Assembly (NCBI GenBank): GCA_963965975.1
Contig: OZ014422.1
Location: 6,303,701 to 6,367,700, forward strand
Source: Xestospongia bergquistia
Lineage: Eukaryota; Porifera; Demospongiae; Haplosclerida; Petrosiidae
DNA length: 64,000 bases
Direction of reading: 5' to 3'
Position 1 is the stretch's first letter. Each line of letters begins with the position of its first letter. The notes below the pieces were generated by a model that had not been told where the DNA came from, did no database searches, and saw nothing but the letters and a program-made list of their open reading frames with translations. The translations under genes were made by a program, and so were the position numbers. This document shows, in pieces, positions 57,201-64,000 of this stretch.

Positions 57201-58828
57201 GATGAATATTGGTAATAATGTAGAAAACTCACAATATTAGGGTGAGGTAGTTCAGTCAATGTCTTAACTTCTGTTAATGCTTTCCTAATGACTTCATTTT
57301 GGAGATTTACTCTACCAGTTGCAGCAGCTTCTATCATCTTGATGGCTACCAACTTTTCAGTACTAACTGATTTTGCCTTAATAACTTTACCAAAGCTTCC
57401 TTGTCCCAAATTTGATAGAAACTGATATTGTCCTCTGCTATGAGTTGCATCTGAGATAGGTATTGGAGGACGATGGCCTATTACAGGTCTAGGTGGAAGT
57501 GGTTGATATCTCACTTGTTTGTTTCGATGATTAAAGAAAGCCATAATGATCACTTGATTATAGGATTGATTAATACATTGATGCATCCCATATTTATAGT
57601 TGCCCTCGATGTGGGACTTTCCCTAGGAAACCCCTTTTTTTTGCTTAGCTATTTACAATGACATCATCATTGTACTATATTTAGATTGTAGATTGTTGCG
57701 TCTTGGCATCGGTATGATTAGGATAGTGTAACATGATAAGTTTTTGATATTTTTTATTCTCATTCCTCTCATTACACAATACAGGTGCTCGTAATGAAGC
57801 TAATGCTAAGTTGCTGTATGAACTATTTCATCGTGATCTCTTTAGAATATCTATCACACAAGATGCAGCTACTGTTGAAGTGTGTGGAGCTATTAAAGTA
57901 AGACCAATAATATAAGTTACATTACACATTAACTTACTTTATATTATAGAACATCATTGGAGTTGCTGCTGGTTTCTGTGATGGACTAGGGTAAGTTAAA
58001 CCAATCAGTACTAAACAAAGTGAGCTAATGACACTTACATGTTTACAGGACTGCCTCTATATATATGTTGTACAAATAAAATGTCATTATGTAAACCATA
58101 TTAAATGGCAGTGGGATGTAGGTAGTATATTTCTTAACTGGTAATGTGTGCTACCATAAATTACTCTTCAATGTAGAATATAGTCTACACATAATATTGT
58201 CTTCTTTTCATTAGATATGGTTCCAGTACTAAAGCAGCTGTTATGAGAATTGGAATGATGGAGATGTGGAAGTTTTCAAGTCAATATTACAAAGGTGTCC
58301 AACTAGGGACTTTCCTCGAGAGTTGTGGGTTCTCCGATATCATTGCCACTTGTTATGGTGGTAGGAATAGGAGAGTAGCTGAGGCCTATGTGACTTCTGG
58401 AAAGGTAAATAAAGATCTGTGTAAAATATGTATGATATTTTACACATAGTATAAGACAAATTGTAATATACAAGTAGTAGAGTATGTAGTGCTCCATGTC
58501 TTACAAAAAAATTTTAAAAAGTTTGGCTGAAGTAGTGACAGTTACTAATAGACTTAATTTTAAATGTTTTTTTTATTTTCTTTTTCCTAGTCCATTGATG
58601 AATTGGAACGTGAAATGTTGAATGGACAAAAATTACAGGGGACACTGTCGGCATTAGAAGTTCACAAATTATTAAAAGAAGAAGGCAGGGAGAAAGAGTA
58701 AGAGATAAAATATATAGACTAATTTTATACTCTTCTCTCTCTCTCTCAAAAGCTTTCCTTTGATGACTGCTGTTTACAAGATATGTTATGAAGGAGTTCC
58801 CCCACAAGATCTGTTAAAGTTAATATAA
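50066..58828 (+). CDS. GPD1: Glycerol-3-phosphate dehydrogenase, NAD-dependent, cytosolic
   Basis: The product interconverts dihydroxyacetone phosphate and sn-glycerol 3-phosphate with NAD(H), feeding lipid synthesis and the glycerol phosphate shuttle. Exons: 50066-50124, 50931-51108, 51470-51538, 51749-51820, 51994-52132, 57785-57897, 57950-57990, 58215-58404, 58591-58697 and 58753-58828. They total 1,044 nt, 347 residues, close to the usual 349. The Rossmann motif is [15 protein letters not shown] (about residues 12-26). Further family signatures are [41 protein letters not shown] with the catalytic Lys, and [12 protein letters not shown] near the C-terminus. The ATG is preceded by AAA. Intron 52133-57784 is 5.65 kb, far longer than the others, and holds three kinase genes on the other strand. 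Confidence 0.93.
51909..51984. repeat. TC/AC microsatellite directly before a GPD1 splice acceptor
   Basis: A (TC)n run passes into an (AC)n run that ends 9 bp before exon 51994. The repeat therefore makes up most of the acceptor-proximal region of this intron, with CTGATCTCAG as the only conventional acceptor sequence. Confidence 0.9.
52490..52560. repeat. TA-rich microsatellite in GPD1 intron 5
   Basis: Mostly alternating T and A from about 52503 to 52552. It lies downstream of the first nested kinase gene. Confidence 0.85.
52761..53897 (-). CDS. Protein kinase 1 nested in GPD1 intron (STK35/PDIK1L-like, DVG motif)
   Basis: A single-exon Ser/Thr kinase of 378 residues. An N-terminal Ser/Thr/Glu-rich tail (residues 10-70) precedes the kinase domain (about 98-370). 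Visible motifs are the Gly loop GQGGFG (105-110), VAIK with Lys127, Glu138 in helix C, HRDLKPDN (215-222), DVG instead of DFG (235-237), and MAPE (269-272). The Asp that binds magnesium is kept; the Phe-to-Val change affects the regulatory position, so activity is plausible but unproven. The [11 protein letters not shown] and [22 protein letters not shown] segments resemble the STK35/PDIK1L group, as far as I recall that family. Upstream at about 53944-53968 is a sequence related to the kappaB-containing promoters of kinases 2 and 3 but with a mismatched site. Confidence 0.88.
   Translation of the reverse strand: MFNYPRRKSSRHDTSYYTTSESSSTMEEESTVTSEEENSTTTTEDDTVSIEDETILSYETYQEDTVSSEDYRTKQHKKWRCPTYKLPRIDKTHSHGRYQYETILGQGGFGTVIKAEAVKTRQSVAIKMVKARKTALKEINTLMSLPHPNVVGFLDHYQYANGVAIVMEFCPGGSLKDQINTCSNKREPIEASLRYEWYMQLASGLQFIHNQRIIHRDLKPDNILITANDSLKIADVGLAKAAWDRVQSDSSGDSFCMYQTSIVGTRPYMAPEVRKGHYTEFCDIFSLGLIFWIMAAMPSKRTTPCSVVKGSQYWLGQLLIRHSIIASDVLVPPTCSESEQEVNLIDSMLHARYKKRPVIDKILAKIANLKAEALIGSE
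54209..54242. repeat. AAT microsatellite between nested kinases
   Basis: About eleven copies of TAA/AAT in the 3' flank of kinase 2. A related but shorter A/T-rich tract lies at the same place downstream of kinase 3. Confidence 0.9.
54313..55392 (-). CDS. Protein kinase 2 nested in GPD1 intron (STK35/PDIK1L-like, DVG motif)
   Basis: A single-exon Ser/Thr kinase of 359 residues, starting [12 protein letters not shown] Met three codons upstream (55401) is also in frame, but the chosen start aligns with kinase 3. Numbered from 55401, the Gly loop is GRGGFG (50-55), the ATP Lys is 72, HRDLKPDN begins at 179, DVG is 199-201, and APE follows [12 protein letters not shown]. The C-terminal half has an insertion rich in Gln and Ser before the last helices ([16 protein letters not shown]), shared with kinase 3. 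It lacks the Ser/Glu-rich N-terminus of kinase 1. A perfect kappaB-type site lies 70 bp upstream. Confidence 0.88.
   Translation of the reverse strand: MAALFVQRNNQARYQPFPSKLVARYHPLTPTDVTHSKGQYQFQSELGRGGFGRVIKARSVVTQQVVAIKMIEAVPTIAEMYMSVSPEAIRKGLAEVKKLTELPHPNIVSFLQYYQYTEGRKRGIAIVMEHCSKGSLKQYLVQCAPQRKSIEKSLRFSWFMQLASALLFIHNHKIVHRDLKPDNILIGGDDNLKIADVGIAIAAWEGQFIQISAVEQSFSSYMTTRAGTAPYVAPEVYSGHYTKECDVFSLGLVFWVMAAMPNSNIIPSSHVVQNWQWFSIPAQQYWLGQRLHTQPNCRQTKASQLNLQPSITSSQQSEINLFDKMLKYDYKQRPIMDDILKEIGKLKAEYLVRKQGTTF
55438..55445 (-). promoter_or_regulatory. TATA-like element of kinase 2
   Basis: On the minus strand this reads TATAAGTA, 46 bp before the ATG at 55392. It occupies the same position as the better TATA box of kinase 3, so a core promoter role is likely by comparison. 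Confidence 0.45.
55462..55471. promoter_or_regulatory. kappaB-type site upstream of kinase 2
   Basis: The sequence GGGACTTTCC is an exact match to the classical NF-kappaB site and sits 70 bp before the kinase 2 start. The same word occurs at the same distance upstream of kinase 3. Sponges have NF-kappaB, so regulation by it is reasonable, but binding is not shown by sequence alone. Confidence 0.6.
55785..56300 (-). pseudogene. Decayed fourth kinase copy
   Basis: It matches the 3' half of kinase 1 (about 52760-53260), from the C-terminal end back to the HRD region, with many stops and indels. Shared pieces include AGAGCATGTTGGAGGGACTAG and AATATGCCACAA; the latter corresponds to AATATGTCACAA in kinase 1. 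The 3' flank (about 55715-55790) also matches 52327-52660, so flank and gene were duplicated together. No N-terminal half is present. Confidence 0.8.
56501..57544 (-). CDS. Protein kinase 3 nested in GPD1 intron (STK35/PDIK1L-like, DVG motif)
   Basis: A single-exon Ser/Thr kinase of 347 residues ([18 protein letters not shown]). The frame is open up to a further Met at 57586, but that would add a stretch overlapping the TATA box, so the internal start is preferred. From 57544: GQGSFG at 47-52, ATP Lys 69, HRDLKPDN from 173, DVG at 193-195, and APE after [12 protein letters not shown]. It is very close to kinase 2 along its whole length, and their 3' flanks also match (54240-54312 and 56430-56500), so the two come from a tandem duplication of promoter, gene and terminator region. 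Confidence 0.88.
   Translation of the reverse strand: MAFFNHRNKQVRYQPLPPRPVIGHRPPIPISDATHSRGQYQFLSNLGQGSFGKVIKAKSVSTEKLVAIKMIEAAATGRVNLQNEVIRKALTEVKTLTELPHPNIVSFLHYYQYSSGTKRGVAIVMEYCSKGSLSRYLAQCGTSRKPIEKQLCFNWFMQLASALLFIHNHKIVHRDLKPDNILIEGDNNLQIADVGIAKAAWEGRLIQVSVAGPTFNDYMTTKAGTPPYIAPEVYTGHYTKACDVFSLGLVFWVMAAMPSSNTIPCSKLFAEQRWLGQRLHTQPNCRHMKASQLNLQPPLTSSQQKEINLFDKMLKYDYKQRPTMDDILKEIGKLKAENLVGKQGSKV
57591..57598 (-). promoter_or_regulatory. TATA box of kinase 3
   Basis: Minus-strand TATAAATA, 47 bp before the ATG and 15 bp downstream of the kappaB-type site. The spacing fits a compact core promoter; the transcription start would fall just before or near the ATG at 57544. Confidence 0.55.
57613..57622. 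promoter_or_regulatory. kappaB-type site upstream of kinase 3
   Basis: GGGACTTTCC, 69 bp before the kinase 3 ATG, within a stretch conserved with the kinase 2 promoter (GTGGGACTTTCCCTAGG). Confidence 0.6.
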
Positions 58829-59005
58829 CTAGGGAACTCTGTCTGTGTCAGATAATACATCTGATATTAAAATATACACTAGTATAGTATTAAAGACTCC
58901 CCTTACTAGAAATGATTATTATTTATTACATTAAACTGAGAAGAACAACTCATGCTAATTTGTCATAGACACACCTCTAACTAGGCGTGTTTACCGGTAT
59001 TACTT

Positions 59006-60925
59006 ATGATGGCTACCTCTGTTACACCCAAGTCAGAAGCTACTGAATTTCTCAATAATTTTGAAGAAGAACTAAGCTGTCATGTTTGTCTTGGTCCATA
59101 CTCACAACCACGTTTATTACCTTGTTTCCATGTATTTTGTCTGTCGTGTTTAGAGAGGCTGCCAACAAAGATGGAAGATGGTCATCGTATTCTACATTGT
59201 CCTTCATGTCGTCATCCTACACAGCTGCCAGATAAAGGTCCAGAAGGTTTAACGACTGCATTTCATATAAATAACCTTATGGAACTTTTTCAAACTGTAA
59301 AGAAGGTCTTAGGGGAGAATAATCAGGCTTCGTGTGATAATTGCAATAAGGCGGTCTCCCCTTGTGCTTTTTGTAAGCAATGTAATAAGCTTCTCTGTCA
59401 GGAATGTGTTGATCTTCATGCTGGTTGGGATGCTTTTAAAAGTCATGAAATTATCAGTAAAGACAAAATAAGAAGTGATGCTATTAAACGTGTCCCTTTG
59501 AAGAAAAAAGAGATTGCAAAATGTAAAGATCACGATAAGAGCATGAAAATATTTTGTGAGACATGTCAAATGCTAATCTGCCGAGACTGTACTGTTCGTA
59601 TTCACAAAGACCACATCTATGACTTAGTATCTGATCGCATTAAGAATTATAAAGATCAGATATTAGAAAAACTTAAAGTTGTGAAAGAACATGTAACCAC
59701 CATGACTGGAGTTGTCAATGAAATATCTGTAAAAGAAGAGAATATGATAAAAGAAAGTGAAATGATTAAGTTTATGATCACCTCTACAATGCAACAGATT
59801 TGTAAGAAATTAGAGGCCTCTTCAAAAGAATTGACTGCTCAGGTTGATGCACTCCTCCAGGCAAAACTAGAGGATATGAGAGAACAGAAAAAAGAAGTTA
59901 ACGCAACCTTGTCACAGCTTACTAATTGTCAACGTTATGTTGAAGAGGAGATGCGAATTGCCTCCCCTGAGGAGATTGTTTCTGCAGCAAAAGAGATAGA
60001 AGAGAGGATATTGGCTGTAAGTAGAACAGTTAAAATGGAGGATCTAAAGCCTAAAGAGATTCCTTCCATTAAATTCATTTCTTATGAAGACCAATTTATC
60101 CAACAAGTTGGTAAGATTGTGGTAGACATTCCTCTAAAAGGATTGTATGGACTTAATGGTCCCTCAGCAATAGCAATTGGAAAAGATGGTCGGATATATG
60201 TTACAGAATCAAATGCAAATTGTGTTACAGTATTCAATCAAGACGGCAAGAAATTATTACGTTTTGGTGCTGACATGGGTATGTCTGAACCCAGAGGTAT
60301 AGCTTTAACAGAAAGTAGAGTGTACGTAGCAACAAAGCACTCTCACAGTGTCTTTGTCTTTTCGTGTGATGGGATTCCAATAGTTGTTATTGGACAGCGT
60401 GGCAAAGGACCTCTACAGTTTTCCTATCCATACAATGTCTACATTGATGTTGAGGGTTTTATATATATTTCAGATCAACATAACTACAGGGTACAAATCT
60501 TGAACCCTGACCATACCATTCGTTGTAGTTTTGGGTCCAAAGGTAACGGTCCAGGTCAATTTGCTTTTCCCATGGGTATTGCTGTAGATGCCGAGGGTTT
60601 TGTTTATGTTTGCGACAATAATAATTCAAGAGTCCAAGTATTTACCAAGAAGGGTGTCTTTGTCCGAGAGTTAGGTCAAGGGACTTTAGTTGATCCACGA
60701 AACATTTTCATAACTCCAGACAATTTAATACATGTAACAGATGTTCGGAAATGTAAAGTATTGGTGTTTAGTACTAAGGGTGATCACCTTAAAAGTTATG
60801 GAACTGGTAAAGGCAAAGGTCCTGGAGAATTGTCTACCCCTCGAGGTGTTGCTGTACTTAACACTGGTCATGTACTTGTTTGTGATAGAAGTAAAAGTGA
60901 GGTTATTGTGTTTAATGATTATTAA
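59006..60925 (+). CDS. TRIM-NHL protein, probable RING E3 ubiquitin ligase
   Basis: A single-exon gene of 639 residues. The RING finger has C25, C28, C40, H42, C45, C48, C65 and C68 in the C3HC4 pattern. B-box 1 lies at about 107-150 and B-box 2 at about 170-208 (CKDHDKSMKIFCETCQMLICRDC). A coiled coil follows to about residue 325. Six NHL repeats at about 378-639 form a propeller; they often bind RNA or protein in this family. There is no filamin repeat between coiled coil and NHL, unlike TRIM2, TRIM3 and TRIM71, so I give no orthology. Likely cytosolic. A second Met follows the first, and either could start. It begins 177 bp after the GPD1 stop on the same strand. Confidence 0.92.
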   Translation: MMATSVTPKSEATEFLNNFEEELSCHVCLGPYSQPRLLPCFHVFCLSCLERLPTKMEDGHRILHCPSCRHPTQLPDKGPEGLTTAFHINNLMELFQTVKKVLGENNQASCDNCNKAVSPCAFCKQCNKLLCQECVDLHAGWDAFKSHEIISKDKIRSDAIKRVPLKKKEIAKCKDHDKSMKIFCETCQMLICRDCTVRIHKDHIYDLVSDRIKNYKDQILEKLKVVKEHVTTMTGVVNEISVKEENMIKESEMIKFMITSTMQQICKKLEASSKELTAQVDALLQAKLEDMREQKKEVNATLSQLTNCQRYVEEEMRIASPEEIVSAAKEIEERILAVSRTVKMEDLKPKEIPSIKFISYEDQFIQQVGKIVVDIPLKGLYGLNGPSAIAIGKDGRIYVTESNANCVTVFNQDGKKLLRFGADMGMSEPRGIALTESRVYVATKHSHSVFVFSCDGIPIVVIGQRGKGPLQFSYPYNVYIDVEGFIYISDQHNYRVQILNPDHTIRCSFGSKGNGPGQFAFPMGIAVDAEGFVYVCDNNNSRVQVFTKKGVFVRELGQGTLVDPRNIFITPDNLIHVTDVRKCKVLVFSTKGDHLKSYGTGKGKGPGELSTPRGVAVLNTGHVLVCDRSKSEVIVFNDY

Positions 60926-61100
60926 TATATTTTTTTTCCTATTCTATGCTGTGTGCTAGACAGTCCTATAATCATTTTGGACCATGTGTTATATAACAGA
61001 GTATGTTTATTTGTGATAGTTTTAACCATTAATTGAGGTGCAATTGCTATCATAATTATATATAATAAAATTAAAAACACAAATATGATTGTTGTTCATG
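60926..61100. other. 3' flank of the TRIM-NHL gene
   Basis: Contains a poly(A) signal candidate AATAAA near 61065. Nothing else seen. Confidence 0.5.
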
Positions 61101-61109
61101 TAGCAGAAA

Positions 61110-62150
61110 GCTCATTCCTACCAGATGTACAATAACAACAAAAAAAGGACAATTGTTAGTCATTATATTTGCTTCTTTATGAAGTGCACATGTGTCTTTC
61201 AACTATATATAGGTGATATGTAGCAGTAATATGTTGTTAACATTCACTGTTGGCATACCCTAACAACCTTAATGTAAACATTCTAGGAGTTAAGCATTTT
61301 TCTGTAACTGTTTAGGTACATTAGTAGCTCTTTTAGCTTGTAAAGGAATTGGTATTTTTATTAAGATAACCAAGACCTATGCAGGGAAACACCACCTTGT
61401 TGTGACTGTGATTGTACACATTGTGCACGAGTTTTGAGAACTGCAAATTGAAAGGAGTGCCATCTCATATGAAAGTCCTCCTTGTGGAGTAAATGACCTC
61501 ATATATTGTGGACTATGTCAACCGGACAGACTAGACCACATCTCTTGATCTTGATGGTTGTCATACTTAATAAGTTTTTTTGTTCAACTATTTTTACAAT
61601 ATAAGTGAGGTTGTTATGTAATTAATTATTATTAATCTTACTATGTATATGAATCACTACAAGATGTTGGTTACTGACATGCAACAACAACAGAAACAAT
61701 GCAAGAAACATTTTTGAAAACATCTTTTTGTCAGTTGTTATATATTTCTGGTTCTTTATGAAATCCATATAGCAATAATTATGTTGCTAACAGTCACTGT
61801 TCTATCTTAACAATATGGTACAATAAAGCATTTCCTATAACAGTTGGGTATACACATGTTCTTAAAACTTATAAGGAATACTATTTTTTTAAATTTGGAC
61901 AGTCGAGGTGTGTGGATATTTAGTGAGAAAGACCACCTTGTTATTACTGTGAGTGTACATTTAGTACAGGTGTTTTGAGAACGACAAACCGAAAGGAGTG
62001 CTATCTCATGTGAAAGTCCTCCTTGTGGAGTAAGTGACCTTATAACATATTGTGGACTATGTCAACTAAACAGACTAGACCACATCTCCTGATCTTGATG
62101 GTTTTCATACTTACATTTATAAGCTTTTTCTTGACTAATTTTTTAAATTG
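61110..62150 (+). repeat. Tandem duplication of a 0.54-kb non-coding unit
   Basis: The segment from about 61145 to 61600 is repeated at about 61725-62140. The best-conserved core (61388-61575 and 61929-62115) includes ACCACCTTGTT, AAAGGAGTGC, ATCTCATRTGAAAGTCC, CCTTGTGGAGTAA and TGTGGACTATGTCAAC. No open frame is shared, so the sequence is not constrained as protein. It could be a non-autonomous mobile element or an RNA gene; I cannot tell which. Confidence 0.75.
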
Positions 62151-63655
62151 AACTTGCTGTGCAATTATTTAATATTAATTAATTGAAGGTAATTATATGA
62201 TCAATTAACCTGTTAGCACGTTTTCAGGGCCATTGTGGATAAGATCCTCATTGTCTTGAGTTACTAGTTGTATGATGCACTCTATCTTGATAACACTACA
62301 GGTCTTTATTTCTTCATTTTATACCTTCAGAAAGGAAGAATGTATATTATACAAAGTTTAATTAAGGTATATAATTATATACTGGCTCCAAATATTGCCC
62401 TAAAAGTTTGTATCATTTTAGAAAAATCTCAGATGTTTTTAAAGAGGACGTTATCTTTATGTAGACTGGATCATTCAAATGTACTTTTTAAAAGGTACAG
62501 ATATCTCTTCTTATACAAGAAGACTCTAAATTGTGGGTGAGGCTATTGTGATAATAATCTCTACACCCTGAACCCTATAATCCCTTAATTTAGTAAGGTT
62601 TATCACACGTTGTTATTTATGGTAGCAAGTGGATACACGGAGAAAACTCGTCTCCTTTTCCCGTTAAGCATCTGACCATGCACGCAAGACCAGTGTGATA
62701 TTATGTAGAATTACAAATACTAGAACGTTTCCTGGTGTGATTTTTATTACATACTTTTATCCAGAAGTATAAGATTTTGTACCAACCAGTAGCCAACTAG
62801 CTGAAAAGTTTCATTTTGGTTACAACTATTGTTCAGGCTGTTATATCATATTCTGTACAAAATGTAAGAAGGTTAATGATGTCATCCTGTATTTTATAGA
62901 TCTTACCTCATAAGAGATCAACCTATGTTATAATAATGAAGACTCAAGGAACATGTGAGTTGAGAATATTAGAAGCCACTTCAGTCAATGTAAGTACATA
63001 CTCCATGCATAATCTGTGACATCATGTGACTTGACATATGCCGGATTTTAACCACAGACTCCAGTCCATGTTTTCATAGTTAAATATAATTGCAATATTG
63101 ATGAGGACTATCTTTATAGCTATGTACTCATTAAATTAAAGCAAAGAAACAAGTGATACACAACATTATTATGTATCATTTTAACACGTGGTATAGACAG
63201 ACACTCACCCTTTTTCTATAACGTGCTTGCAAACATCAAGTATCAAGAGTGACTTTTATTACTTAAAAAAACGTAAAAGACCTTTGAAAATACTGTGGAC
63301 ATTTTATCAAGAACACCATTATACAAACAGCTGCTACATGAGGCATTGCCAAGTGATTCTATGATCTTCAGTGTTTTGTTGACAGAAATAGTGAAGATCT
63401 TGAATTACCAAACAAAGTCACAAACTTATTTAATACAAGATTGGATATGACTTGAACAGAAGTTGACTAGATAAATCATTATTTGTGAAGACAATAATAA
63501 ATTTTTGATTATTGTAAAATTTGCTAATTAGTTGAAAATTGAAAGAAAATATTCTACCTAACAAACCCCTCCCCCTCCTTATTTGTTACAGCAATTATTA
63601 ATGATATAAAAGAGTACCTAATAATGATTTCCTATCTTTAAAAATAGAGGTTCGG
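62151..63655. other. Intergenic region between repeat and sulfotransferase gene
   Basis: AT-rich, with no long open frame. One possible first exon on the + strand (about 62937-62990, ATGAAGACTCAAGGAACATG up to a GTAAGT donor) is too short to judge. No RNA gene was recognised. Confidence 0.4.
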
Positions 63656-64000
63656 TTAATTAAGCACATATGCTTTGAGCCATTCTAGTGTCAGTACTGT
63701 AGGGTAGTTCTCCTTTTTAGTTAACGCAGTGATTTCTTCATAATTACTCACTTTTTTCTCTAATGTGTGAGGGTTTTGGCGTTTGGAACTTGCTTTCACT
63801 GGAAAAGGCTTGATTTTTAAAAAGTCAAATATTTTATTCATTGTCTCGTCTTGATTAGCTGTCAAATCTTCAAATGAGACGAAAAGTTTCTGACTACCAG
63901 ATAATTCAGACAAACTTTCTTGCCATCTCTTCCTTTCTGTTTCACAATACTCTTTAAACTCCTCCCAATCAACTTCAATACAGCATTCATTAACAAGAGT
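63656..64000 (-). CDS. Probable sulfotransferase, C-terminal end (5' part outside window)
   Basis: The frame is open from the window edge to the stop at 63656, 114 codons. It reads ETERKRWQESLSELSG, LFVSFEDLTANQDETMNKIF and DFLKIKPFP, which matches the usual end of the sulfotransferase fold: an aromatic residue plus EDL for substrate and cofactor contacts, then a helix and FLxI/L. The PAPS-binding N-terminal loop would be outside the window, so the family is likely but not proved. It may be the last exon of a larger gene, since no acceptor is needed within the window. Confidence 0.55.
   Translation of the reverse strand, partial: TLVNECCIEVDWEEFKEYCETERKRWQESLSELSGSQKLFVSFEDLTANQDETMNKIFDFLKIKPFPVKASSKRQNPHTLEKKVSNYEEITALTKKENYPTVLTLEWLKAYVLN

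Noticed and set aside
62268-62540. Plus-strand frame of 90 codons in the intergenic region
   Set aside because: Low-complexity composition, no domain and no splice or promoter support; probably chance in AT-rich DNA.

Overview
The window looks like a demosponge genome, and Amphimedon queenslandica or a close relative is my best guess. The evidence is indirect: very AT-rich DNA, short GT-AG introns of about 40-60 bp, huge tandem SRCR (scavenger receptor cysteine-rich) membrane proteins, and single-exon TRIM-NHL and kinase genes. The ortholog-like genes (GPD1, RCC1-BTB, TRIM-NHL) show that it is animal. I had no database to confirm the species.

Positions 1-43,140 hold four SRCR receptor genes in tandem, all on the + strand. 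Gene A (26-1543) lacks its 5' end. Gene B (4793-14853) has 42 exons, 16 SRCR domains and 2,159 residues. Gene C (17973-33586) has 70 exons, 28 SRCR domains and 3,607 residues. Gene D (35608-43138) has 36 exons, 14 SRCR domains and 1,857 residues. I placed every exon by hand from splice sites, reading phase and homology between repeats, and each of the three complete spliced lengths is divisible by three. The building block is a five-exon cassette: exons a+b make a six-Cys SRCR domain, c+d make a seven-Cys SRCR domain, and e is a short linker with one Cys. B, C and D start with a signal peptide; all four end in one transmembrane segment and a cytoplasmic tail with tyrosine motifs. Between them lie a decayed SRCR pseudogene (16250-17530), repeated flanking blocks, a 76-bp perfect palindrome, and a gene with a PAM2-like motif and a SAM domain (2028-3636) that abuts a duplication breakpoint.

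Positions 43,571-48,940 carry two related minus-strand genes of the RCC1 beta-propeller family. The distal one (46432-48940) continues into BTB and BACK-like regions, as in RCBTB proteins. The proximal one (43571-45753) has the same propeller exons but ends in an acidic stretch and a C-terminal membrane anchor.

Positions 50,066-58,828 are a ten-exon NAD-dependent glycerol-3-phosphate dehydrogenase gene (GPD1 type). Its 5.65-kb fifth intron contains three single-exon protein kinases on the opposite strand plus a decayed fourth copy. The kinases resemble the STK35/PDIK1L group and carry DVG where DFG is normal. Two have a perfect kappaB-type site about 70 bp upstream of the ATG. A single-exon TRIM-NHL E3 ligase gene follows (59006-60925), then a non-coding region with a 0.54-kb tandem duplication, and the 3' end of a probable sulfotransferase gene (63656-64000, minus).

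Taken together, the first two thirds is a fast-evolving receptor cluster built by cassette duplication, segmental duplication, small tail mutations and gene death. That suits a self/non-self or microbe-recognition role, although function is inference only.
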